NCBI GenBank assembly: GCA_002270565.1
Contig: NQMI01000001.1
Location: 299,256 to 327,028 of the forward strand
Source: Stenocarpella maydis
Taxonomy: Eukaryota > Ascomycota > Sordariomycetes > Diaporthales > Diaporthaceae
Direction of reading: 5' to 3'
DNA: 27,773 nucleotides
Each line of letters begins with the position of its first letter. Within the stretch, counting starts at the first letter, position 1. A program made the position numbers and the translations under genes. Of the stretch, positions 19,324 to 27,773 are shown piece by piece. Under the pieces are notes generated by a model. The model did no database searches. It had not been told where the DNA came from and saw only the letters and a list, made by a program, of their open reading frames with translations.

Positions 19324-21256
19324 TCACAATCCCTTCGTGGACCACTTTCTAAGCTTCTCCCCATAGAACCACAGAACTGCTGGCGAGCCGATACCAATTA
19401 ACACCGCCATGAGCCCCAAGAAGGTATTCCCCCACCCCAGACCCATAACCTCGTACATGCGCGGCGCGAAGAGCGGGAACCCGAACCCGGCCATCGTGCG
19501 CATGAAGGCACCCACCGCCGCGGCGGAGGCGGCATACCGGTGGTCGTACGCGTCGGTCACGTATGCCTGTGCGGACTGGAAGGCGATGATGAGCCCCACG
19601 GCGAGGAGGAAGCAGCCCGTGTTCGGGACGGCCCAGTGGAGCTGGTTCTGGGCGGACCAGCCGTACAGGAACAGGCCTATTGGCGCCAGGATGCCGCCTA
19701 TGACCATTGGCGGGATGCGCCATTCTGGGAGGCCGTCGGTTGTGTTGTAGCGGCGTTGGTAGTATGCGTACAACTGGCTTTGTATTAGCGAGAGCTCAGC
19801 CCAGTCCACTGAATAGAGGAGCTTACTTTGTCCATTGCCGGATGGCTTATCTGTAGTCCGGCGATGAAACCGCCGCCCAGTGATAAGTAGTTTAGACTTG
19901 CCGGGCCCTTTTCCATGTCGTAGATACCATCCCATACTTGTTCATAAGTAGAGAGCCTGAGGTGATAATTGTCAGTAATTGTAGGAAGGTTGGATTGGTT
20001 CCCTCCGATCGAGGGAAATTGCCACTCACACCAGGTACATGATACCATATAGAAATGCCCTGTACAGACTCGGAAACTGGACGGCAGGATGTGCGAACAA
20101 CATAATAAACGGCAATACGAGCCGCCTCCTGACAATGCTGGCATAGCTGCGGTCGGGTCTGTCGTATTCTGTCCTGAGCTCAGCGTTCCCTGTGGCCTTG
20201 CGCAACTTCTTTGCCTTGTCGCCCAAGATCTTGGGAGGGTATGTCTCGCGAAGGAAGAAGTACGCCGCGGCCTGTACGAGAAGATCGAATATGGAGGTGA
20301 TCCAGAAGATCCAGCCCCAGTAGATCTTGTCGACCACATAGGCGCCCATGATGGGTGCTACGGTTGGGCTGATGAAGGTGAGCATCCCGTAGATGGCCTG
20401 CCCCTTGCCTCGTTCCTCCTTGCGCCAGCAGTCCGCAAGTACACCGTTGCAGAGCTGTAGTGATGGGTAGTGTCAGCACTTGAGCTAGTATAATTATTGT
20501 ACAGCTTTCGTGATTGTGACTCACAGCTTGAGGTGCACTCCCGCCGATGCCGCTCAAGAACCGGAAGGCGTAGAGTTGTTCCTTCGTCTTTGCAAAAGGA
20601 CAGACGGTATTGAAGACCAAGTATAGCAAGTTGGCCCACTGTAGGACCTTGACACGACCAAACAGTTCCGACAGAGGGGCAAGCACGAATGGCCCCTGTG
20701 CAAAGCCAAGGAGAAAGATGGAGAGGACCAATGCCCTGGCGAAGCCCTCGGGTATGTCATATTGATCACCTATATCCTCGAGTGCCGGCGTGACCATGGT
20801 CGACGAAAAGGGAGAAATAAAAGTGAAGCAGGAGACGAGGATTGTGGCTGTCCATTTCCGACAGGCAGACCAGTTCAGAGGGTTCTCGATATCGTATGGG
20901 CCGTCCCAGGTGACCTGTTGGGGGAACTGGTGTGAGCGGCTTGTCGGAAGCCTCCCGACAGCAAGGAGTGAACCCATGTAGGATGAAGTCATCGGGATGC
21001 TCACCAAGTTAGGATCCTGCTTCAAGTTTCCCTCACAGGTCTCCCAGGCTGGTTCCTCTTCGAACGGTCGTTCTAATAGAGAGTTTAGAGACTCGGTCGA
21101 GTTGTTGCGACGGTCTAAGTCAAGTATACTGTCGAGCCTGATTATAGGTGTGCTATTCGTGCGGGTTTCAAAGGAGAAAGTCTGCAACCGACTCAGCCGG
21201 TGCAGACCACCTTCCGCTTGCCCGGTCTTCTGGTAGCGATATTTTTGAAGAGGCAT
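19324..21256 (-). CDS. MFS transporter, DHA1 (drug:H+ antiporter-1) type
   Basis: Four exons, 21256-20525, 20454-20030, 19956-19827 and 19773-19324, join across introns of 70, 73 and 53 bp (GTGAGT, GTGAGT and GTAAGC donors; all CAG acceptors) into 578 aa. Family marks are NPLNWS.CRKW before the first membrane helix, FISPFSSTMVTPAL in helix 1, PLSELFGRVKVL (motif A) after helix 2, FRFLSGIGGSAPQALCNGVLADCWRKEERGKG in the helix 4-5 region, and TVAPIMGAYV. Twelve membrane helices are expected, probably in the plasma membrane or vacuole, exporting small molecules with proton exchange. About 130 residues precede the first helix, a long Ser/Arg-rich cytosolic tail. The start is the ATG at 21256, as no in-frame ATG lies just upstream. 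The substrate is unknown; no biosynthetic enzyme next door suggests one. Confidence 0.92.
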
Positions 21257-22717
21257 TACGGACCATGTTCTATACACAGATTATAAGGGACAGGCAATAT
21301 TGATTCTGACTTGCATCCCAGAGGAGGCATCGTGGGGCTACAATGGGTTTTATCCGGACATCAAGTCCTCCCTAACTTCTGAATGGAGATAGATTGAGAT
21401 ACGGGATGACTATCCCAAGCACAGTGTCATATTCTGCAGAGACGGCCACGGGGGGCTGATACGGGCCCCGCCACAGAACGCTCCTACTAGCCCAGGCAGG
21501 CGGACGGGCATTATTTCGGTATACGAACAGCTGGCCGTGAGTGGCCGTGATTGCCCAGAGTGGCTGCATGTTGGCCAAGTCATTCTTTGCAGCACCTGAA
21601 CAGGCCAGGACACCGTCCGTGCCTTGCAAGACCGCAGGGGTCATGATGATGTTGGCCAGTGGCAACTGCTCCCGCCCGCGGGCCAACTCACGCCACGGGG
21701 GGTTACGCTTCGGGCTTGATCTGTATGGATATGCACACAAGCCACTGAGCCCGAGGCTATGGCATGTGGCCCGCCGCCCTCCCCGATCTTGGAAGCTGAT
21801 AAAGGTGCCCAAGTGTGGCCCAAGTGTGGCCCAAGACGCGCTGAGAGCGTTGGCTGGAGTTATCTCGGCCCATGGTTCCGACCCCACCAGCGCTTCTCAA
21901 TGGCCGTTGCAAAGTTAGTAAAGACAAGCTCACCGGTGGGTGGCTATGCCACAAACTGGCGACTGGGTCTGGTCTCCATGGAACCGGACGACCAAGTCAG
22001 GCTAAGAACCTTGGCATTGACGTCAAATTAACATCCATGCCCTGTCAGAAGTATGCTCCGGCCGTACATCAGTTGGATTGATAGGTCGCGTGTGAGGCGA
22101 TGCCCATGCCTGTGTCACCGTGTTCAGCCTGCGACGGTGGGCGATGAAAACACCCTGGTCAGTGAGATAACACTGGCTTGTGCGGACGGCGGCAGTCTCG
22201 CCATATCGGTGGACTAGGCTCGCCGCAGGAAATTGTACCATCGGGATAATTCGAGCACAGATAATTCGACCACACACATGTTGTGCTCGGGAGATGGGCA
22301 TCGAGCTCATGCCGGGTCGCCTGGGCACGCGACGGCCAGTCTCGCAGCCTTTAGCCATTGTAGGTCTTGGTGGAAAGGTGGCAGTGAATGATGCTCCCTT
22401 TATTTTTGTCTGCTGCTAAAAATACGGAACGTCAAGGCTGAGCTTCCATCTGCCAGCTCATCTGCCAGCGCATTTGTGCCTGGCAGGGCTCAAAGATAGG
22501 GCTTCCGTGTCACTTTGACGGCATTTGGTAGAAATCCACCCCGAAGGAGAAGTCAGGCACGCGAGTACAAAATCTCATGACCAGGACGCCCAAGGTCACG
22601 ATCACCATGTTCCCATCCCAGGCATTGAAGACACTGCCGTAACACTGGATTGTAACACTCTGCACACTTGCTCTGCCACACGCCTACGGGTTCCTCAAAC
22701 TCGTTCATCATCCGACA
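21257..22717. promoter_or_regulatory. Divergent promoter region with short tandem repeats
   Basis: This 1.46-kb region lies between the MFS gene (minus) and glycerate kinase gene (plus). It contains 2.6 copies of an 11-bp repeat CCCAAGTGTGG (21808-21836) and two tandem copies of a 15-bp unit GATAATTCGASCACA (22245-22274), the latter about 450 bp before the kinase start. GATA cores recur in both surroundings. No gene was recognised. Assignment of these repeats to either promoter is inference. Confidence 0.4.
22245..22274 (+). repeat. Two tandem 15-bp units with GATA cores
   Basis: GATAATTCGAGCACA (22245-22259) is directly followed by GATAATTCGACCACA (22260-22274), with one mismatch. Each unit has a GATA core and an AATTCGA segment. 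Position in a divergent promoter makes a regulator-binding role possible, but a chance duplication is equally possible. Confidence 0.75.
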
Positions 22718-24160
22718 ATGACATCCCCTCCCATCGGCAATAAGACACGCAAGCCGGTTGATATTTGCAGGCCACCGGCGAGAAACCCCCCTCCTTCCAG
22801 CCTTTCTCCGCCACCAAATCGCTTTTCTCCAGGAAGCAACACCCACGGCAGCCGCTCGCCGGTGCGAAGCCGGAGTCCTCGTCCCCCAGACCTGCGCATC
22901 CTTATCGCTCCATCCGGTTTCAAAGAAGCCCTTGGGCCGGAAGATGTAGCCGCGGCTATCGAGGATGGCATCCGTCGGGTCATCACCGAGGACACTGCCA
23001 CTATTACCAAGCTCCCACTCCACGACGGCGGCGAGGGCTTCTGCAAGGCTCTTATTGCTGCCCAGGGAGGTGATATCATTGAAACTACCGTCACTGGACC
23101 TATCGGCCAGCCTTTGCAGAGCCATTTTGGCCTCACTGGGGAGAACAAGGACACAGCGGTTTTGGACATGGCCGCTGCCGCTGGGCTCCGGCTTGTCCCG
23201 GGTACACACCGAGACCCAACACTAACCACGACATATGGTGTTGGTGAACTCATGAGAGCTGCCCTTGAAAAAGGTGCCTCGAGGATTGTCATTGGCTGTG
23301 GAGACTCTGGCACTTCGGATGGTGGATCTGGTATGCTACAGGCCCTCGGCGTCAAGCTCCTCGACGCGGACGGAAACCAACTCCCGGCTGCAAGTGGCGG
23401 AGCGGCCCTCTCTAAGCTGGCCAGCATCTCTCTAGACGGGATTCACCCACGGCTGCTCCCCGGCGCAGCTAAACCAGTCATGATCGAGGCTGTCTGCAAC
23501 ACCAAGAACATACTCTGCGGCCCGGACGGTGTGGCACGGGTCTACGGGCCGCAGAAGGGCGCAACCAAAGCCCAGGTGGAAATCCTGTCGGCCGCCCTGG
23601 ACAGATTAGCCGCTGCTCTTGAACCAATCCTTGCCACTGATATCTCCAATGCCCCTGGCAGTGGTGCTTCCGGCGGCCTTGGAGCCGGGCTCATGCTACT
23701 AGGAGCCGACCTTCGTGCCCGCTCCGAAGCCATCAATGACTACTTCCGTATTGACGACATCCTCGACCAGCACTGGGACTTTGTCTTCACCGGGGAAGGC
23801 AGCTTGGACTCGCAGTCCGCCAAGGGCAAGATGACTGTCGAGGTTGCGAGACGAGCCCATGTGTACGGTGCTCAAGTGGTCGCGCTAGCCGGCACCATCG
23901 GCGATGGGGCCGACACCGTGTACGAAGAGGGTATAGAGGCGTTTACGAGCATCCTGAATGCGCCACTCTCATTGGAACATGCCATCAAAGAGACTGAGAA
24001 GCTGGTGAGGGACTCAGCAGAAAGGACAATGAGGATGATCCAGACAGGAATGTCCATAAGACAGGTTGAAGGTGGATGGGATGCTGAGGACGTGGACGGT
24101 CAGAAGGGATCAAGTCCAAGACCAATCGGGCTTGGACTTATGAGGACATCCACATTCTAG
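22718..24160 (+). CDS. Glycerate 2-kinase, GlxK/GarK type
   Basis: A single-exon gene of 480 aa. Glycerate kinase phosphorylates D-glycerate with ATP (GarK/GlxK enzymes give 2-phosphoglycerate), feeding glyoxylate, serine or sugar-acid breakdown into glycolysis. The core begins LRILIAPSGFKEAL (from residue 59) and continues LHDGGEGFCKAL, IGCGDSGTSDGGSGMLQALG (193-211), NAPGSGASGGLGAGLMLLGA (311-330) and FTGEGSLDSQSAKGK (357-371), all typical of the family. Bacterial enzymes start at the RILIAPSGFK block, so about 58 residues rich in Pro, Ser and Arg (SRSPVRSRSPRPP) are extra, and there is also a short C-terminal tail after GMSIRQ. No Met lies between residue 1 and the core, so either the extension is real or the true start is in an unseen upstream exon. 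ATG context GACAATGA is acceptable. Confidence 0.93.
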   Translation: MTSPPIGNKTRKPVDICRPPARNPPPSSLSPPPNRFSPGSNTHGSRSPVRSRSPRPPDLRILIAPSGFKEALGPEDVAAAIEDGIRRVITEDTATITKLPLHDGGEGFCKALIAAQGGDIIETTVTGPIGQPLQSHFGLTGENKDTAVLDMAAAAGLRLVPGTHRDPTLTTTYGVGELMRAALEKGASRIVIGCGDSGTSDGGSGMLQALGVKLLDADGNQLPAASGGAALSKLASISLDGIHPRLLPGAAKPVMIEAVCNTKNILCGPDGVARVYGPQKGATKAQVEILSAALDRLAAALEPILATDISNAPGSGASGGLGAGLMLLGADLRARSEAINDYFRIDDILDQHWDFVFTGEGSLDSQSAKGKMTVEVARRAHVYGAQVVALAGTIGDGADTVYEEGIEAFTSILNAPLSLEHAIKETEKLVRDSAERTMRMIQTGMSIRQVEGGWDAEDVDGQKGSSPRPIGLGLMRTSTF

Positions 24161-24570
24161 ATGTCCTCCAAGCGGTTTGTCTCAAATTGTGGCCCAGGTC
24201 CCCACACCACATTTCATTTTCTCTACTTGGCTGGATCCCCTATTTACTTCTTAAGTTATTGGTTTATTCCTTCTTGCATTCACTATAGTAACTCCTTGTC
24301 TTAAATTTAAATCAATACGTTTCTAGTCCCGTAGATGCACTTTTTGCCACCACATGTACTCTAGCGAGGAATCTCGAATAATCTGACGTATGCTTGAACC
24401 GTGAACATCAACCAGACGTCCTGGTGGTGCATTGCGCCCCTCTTTTGGCTTACTGAAAAATTATCAAAAGAAAGGGAATGAAGCAAACCTGTCATATGTG
24501 GAACGGGAAAAGCGACCTGATACAGATAGGTATAACTAACATAGAGCCCCTCCTGGGTACAGAGTTATTA
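24161..24570. other. 3' flank of the glycerate kinase gene
   Basis: A spacer in which composition drops from GC-balanced to AT-rich. AT-rich segments such as TTAAATTTAAATC (about 24300-24312) may serve transcript ending. No gene was recognised. Confidence 0.4.
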
Positions 24571-24735
24571 CTATACATCTACTATACAACTATACATCTA
24601 CCATACAACTATACATCTACTATACAACTATACATCTACTATACAACTATACACCTACTATACAACTATACAACTATACAACTATATAACTATATAAGAC
24701 ATACTACTATATAACTATATAACTATATAATATAG
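24571..24735 (+). repeat. 19-bp minisatellite breaking down into 8-bp units
   Basis: Five head-to-tail copies of CTATACATCTACTATACAA start at 24571, 24590, 24609, 24628 and 24647 with single T/C changes. The array then continues as shorter CTATACAA and CTATATAA units to about 24735. It sits at the edge between the GC-balanced gene block and the AT-rich flank. It can be translated without stops in one frame only because of its repeat period, so no protein is called. Confidence 0.85.
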
Positions 24736-26257
24736 TTTACTAACAAGTAAACTATATTAGCAAGTAGATTAATTTTGTAATATTTACTAAGTTTTATAAA
24801 TCCTGCTACCTACTTAGGACTAAGTAACTAATAAAAGTTAACACTAATTAGTATTACCTATACTTAATTACTTAATTATAATCAATTTTACTAATTTAAA
24901 AGTATTAGTAAAGCTATACTTTTAGTCTAAATAGGCTAACTTTTAATAAGAAATTTATACTTTATACTAATTAATACTAACTTTATTCCTAAAATATTAA
25001 TCTATTATAAACTATTAATATATATATTTTATACTAATTAATATTAGTAATGCTGGATTTATTATAATATAATTAAAATATAATCTATGAAACATTTCTT
25101 CCTCTTTCTTATATATTTTTATATTATACCTGGCCTTATTATAATTATTATAATATTATTTTCTTAATTTATTATAAATTACCCCTTTAATACTACTACT
25201 AATTTTAGTCGTTAGCTACTTCCCCTTTTCTTTTCTTTAATTATTATCTAGAATTCCTTAATATTAAGTACTTTTTCAAGGTAATATTTAGGTTCTTTTA
25301 GCTTTTTAGAATTTAATAAATATTATACTAGCCTCTTTAAGAGTATATATTTAATTCTTTAAGAGAATAGGTTTATTTATGATTATTTATATATTATTTA
25401 TTATTTAGTTAATTAGTATTAAAATTAATATAAAGACGCTACTCTAATATATAAAGATCCAACATTTAATAAAACCTAATTACTTAATAATTTATTAAAT
25501 ATTAAACAGTATTTATTACAATCCAGTATTCTACTCTAGGTTAAGACACCTAATGGCCCTATAGGGATGCTATAAAGAAGCAACTAATATGTAATAGGCA
25601 GCCTAAGTATAGTACTAAGGAAGATTATATATTAAAGGTTTTACCTTAAAATGATACTAAAGAGGCCTACTTTAAAGGTATAAGTTATAAGTAGCTTTAA
25701 AGTAATAAAGTAGTAAAAAGGGATTCTTACATAAAAAATTGAGGAGAAGGAATAAATAAATGAAGAAGGAGGGAAAAGAAAGTTTAGTTATATATGTCTT
25801 CTTAAGGATATAGTATTTATATATTATGATTCTATTATTTAGCTACTATAAATATTTATTTTTCTATTTATATTTGTAGCCCTTATACTTTAAACATTGA
25901 AACCCTCTTAGGGAAGTAAATGCTTTAAAATACTAGTATAGATTCTATACTTTATCTAACTTTATTATATTATAGTATTAGTATACCTAACTAGCGCAGG
26001 CCTAGAGTATAATTTACTGATTTAGACATCTCCTTTATATTTTCTCTTAAAAGCTAACCTCCTTTACCTTAACTATATGAGTTAAATATATTCCATCTTA
26101 ATATATATTTAGCTATACTACTATATTTAAATATTAAGGAGATAACCAATAAGAATACCTATTTTAATCGAAAATCACTTAAATATAAAAAAAGGAGATT
26201 AATTAGTATCTAAAGGAAGAATAATTATATTAGTACTTTTATGCTAAATATATAAAT
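24736..26257. other. AT-rich, RIP-like DNA without genes
   Basis: Almost only A and T with scattered CT/AG, and few CA or TG dinucleotides, as expected after heavy RIP. Stops occur in all frames and no conserved protein motif was found in either strand. It most likely represents one or more old transposable elements beyond recognition. Confidence 0.6.
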
Positions 26258-26462
26258 TGTTATGGATGTTAGAGAGCTGGTTATGATACTCCAAGGAACT
26301 TGAGGGGAGGAAGTAGTATTCGTTGAGGCTTTCAGTCTGTAGGTTGTTAGGAGATACAAGACTAATTCTTGGCCCCCCCTCGTACTGAGTTAGAGGAGGC
26401 CTCATTGCTCCTTATATAGCCTGCTATAGCCGACCCTTACATGCCCACTTCGGGTCATTACA
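26258..26462 (-). mobile_element. Probable solo LTR of a retrotransposon
   Basis: A 205-bp island, richer in GC than its surroundings, starts TGTTATG and ends CATTACA on the plus strand, giving the TG...CA ends typical of LTRs with near-inverted 7-bp termini. On the minus strand it has a TATA-like CTATATAAGG (26421-26412) followed by a transcript-like GC-balanced stretch, which suggests minus orientation. The flanks read TAAAT before and TAAAG after, close to a 5-bp target duplication. No reverse transcriptase or primer-binding site is visible beside it. The call rests on structure alone. Confidence 0.5.
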
Positions 26463-27773
26463 TAAAGCTAGTATTTTTTCTTTATACTAAAGATAACTTG
26501 TATATTACCTTTACTTTCATAATACCCCTAAGCTACTATAGCCCCTTATCTATAAGTAGTCCTAATAGAAAAACTAATCTTATAATATATAAACATATTA
26601 ATAATCATTTAATTTTAAAATATATAGGGTTGTCTTTTATAGAGTTAAATATCTTCTTTTATAATCTATAGTATTATTTTTATTTATATAGTTTTAAGAA
26701 ACATTGGAAAGAACCTAGCTATATAATATGCTGCATATAAGTAGAGCTTAAGAAGGATTGGGTTAGTTATACTACTTAATTTAAAGTAGTAAAGGAGGAC
26801 CCCTACTCTTTACCTTTCTTAAAACTAAAGAAGTTTCTCTAGAACTAGCTAGCTAATCTTACTACTTATATTATAATTATACCAGTAAAATATATAAGCC
26901 TGTTTTAAGGGGAATATAAGTCTATTATAGAATTTATATACTAATATTAACAAAATAAAATAAAATCTAACTAGACTCTTATTAATAAGGAATACATTGC
27001 TAATATCTATAGTAGATTTTAAAGAAATATCTATATTATTATTAGTATATAAATATAGCTGTTAAGTAATTAGAATAGCCTTATTAACCTAATAAAATAG
27101 ATAGAGGCTACCTTAGGGATTAATTTATTTCTACTATATAGTACTAATACTACTATTAACTTTAGTAATAGTTATAATTATATTATATATAGATACTACT
27201 ACTAGCTAGAGTATATTATAAGGCTTTATTAACTTAGGCTAAGTAGGCTCTATATAAGAACTAGTAAGCTGGATATATATACCAGTAAAAATTGGCTGTA
27301 ATAAGCAAAATTAACTAATAACCCCAATAGCGCCTAGGAGGGTAACCTGCTAATAAATGCTAGTAGGTTTTTTGTTTAAATGGGAAAAAAAAACTATGTA
27401 TATAAGTCAAGCCTAGCTATAGAGCAGCCTATGCACCCCAGGAGTGCACTATAATAATTAACTAGTAATACTTAGCGTATTCATATAGACTATATCCCTA
27501 AGCTATAAAACGCGCTACTATCATCCTCATATCTACACCAGCGCAGGGGCACTATATTTAAGTACCTATATACCGAACTCAAGCATACTACATGCGCTAG
27601 AAGGGGCATATTAAGCTAACGACCTTATACGGTTATCTAATGCTAATAAGTAACTAGTATTAATATGCTAGATTAGCATAAGTATAGTATCTTTATGTAC
27701 CTAGCTCTGTATTAAAGTATTAGTAAGGGTTAGTAATAAAATGTATTATTTAAAACGCTTAATAGACTTCCTG
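26463..27773. other. AT-rich, RIP-like DNA without genes (right end)
   Basis: Again depleted in CA/TG with frequent stops. A slightly less mutated stretch about 27400-27640 contains GCGC-bearing words and could be another repeat end. The frame at 26441-26671 is A/T-rich (Ile, Tyr, Asn, Leu) and looks like chance. No tRNA, rRNA or gene was found. Confidence 0.6.

Noticed and set aside
20180..21277. Transporter start further upstream at 21277
   Set aside because: The codon there is GTG, not ATG; the first in-frame ATG is at 21256, which was used.
24478..24714. Open frame through the minisatellite encoding Tyr/Thr/Ile repeats
   Set aside because: It stays open only because of the repeat; nothing suggests a protein.
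1..27773. CRISPR array, tRNA, rRNA or a biosynthetic core enzyme
   Set aside because: No regularly spaced direct repeats with unique spacers, no convincing tRNA or 5S sequence and no polyketide synthase, NRPS or terpene synthase motifs were seen on either strand by eye; a covariance-model scan was not possible.

Overview
The window reads as nuclear DNA of a filamentous ascomycete, probably a Sordariomycete-type mould. The genes are GC-rich and carry short GT-AG introns of 53-191 bp with CTRAY-like branch sites. They sit in one GC-rich block (about 2,650-24,200) between two very AT-rich flanks in which CA/TG dinucleotides are strongly depleted. That pattern fits repeat-induced point mutation (RIP). 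The exact species cannot be read from the sequence.

Left flank (1-2,650): a mutated Fot1/pogo-type (Tc1/mariner) DNA transposon relic. The C-terminal part of its transposase can be followed in one frame (about 535-1489) through many stops. It lies between about 250-bp end repeats: two tandem copies on the left (3-240 and 261-497) and one inverted copy on the right (1811-2075). No host gene was seen here.

Gene block: eight protein genes were reconstructed, most by joining exons. In order: copper amine oxidase (-, 3 exons); an uncharacterised conserved fungal protein (-, 2 exons); a DUF3431 membrane-anchored protein (+, 2 exons); a Rei1-like C2H2 zinc-finger protein (-) with an apparent reading-frame break; a medium-chain dehydrogenase/enoyl-reductase-like protein (+); an F-box/leucine-rich protein (-, 2 exons); a DHA1-type MFS transporter (-, 4 exons); and a GlxK-type glycerate kinase (+). 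A gene-poor 3.7-kb stretch (15,562-19,323) holds a coding-looking fragment, a possible retroelement trace and a perfect 14-bp palindrome.

Right flank (24,200-27,773): a 19-bp minisatellite at the compositional edge, then RIP-like AT-rich DNA without genes, broken by one less-mutated 205-bp island that looks like a solo LTR.

The genes do not form a recognisable pathway or a classical biosynthetic cluster: no polyketide synthase, NRPS or terpene synthase is present. The amine oxidase (amine nitrogen use), glycerate kinase (C3 metabolism) and MFS exporter are ordinary metabolic and transport genes next to transposon-rich DNA. Nothing clearly amounts to a new system. The most useful leads are the frame break in the Rei1-like gene, the odd architecture of the Fot1-like relic, the uncharacterised 227-aa family, and candidate Gcn4/CPC1 sites.
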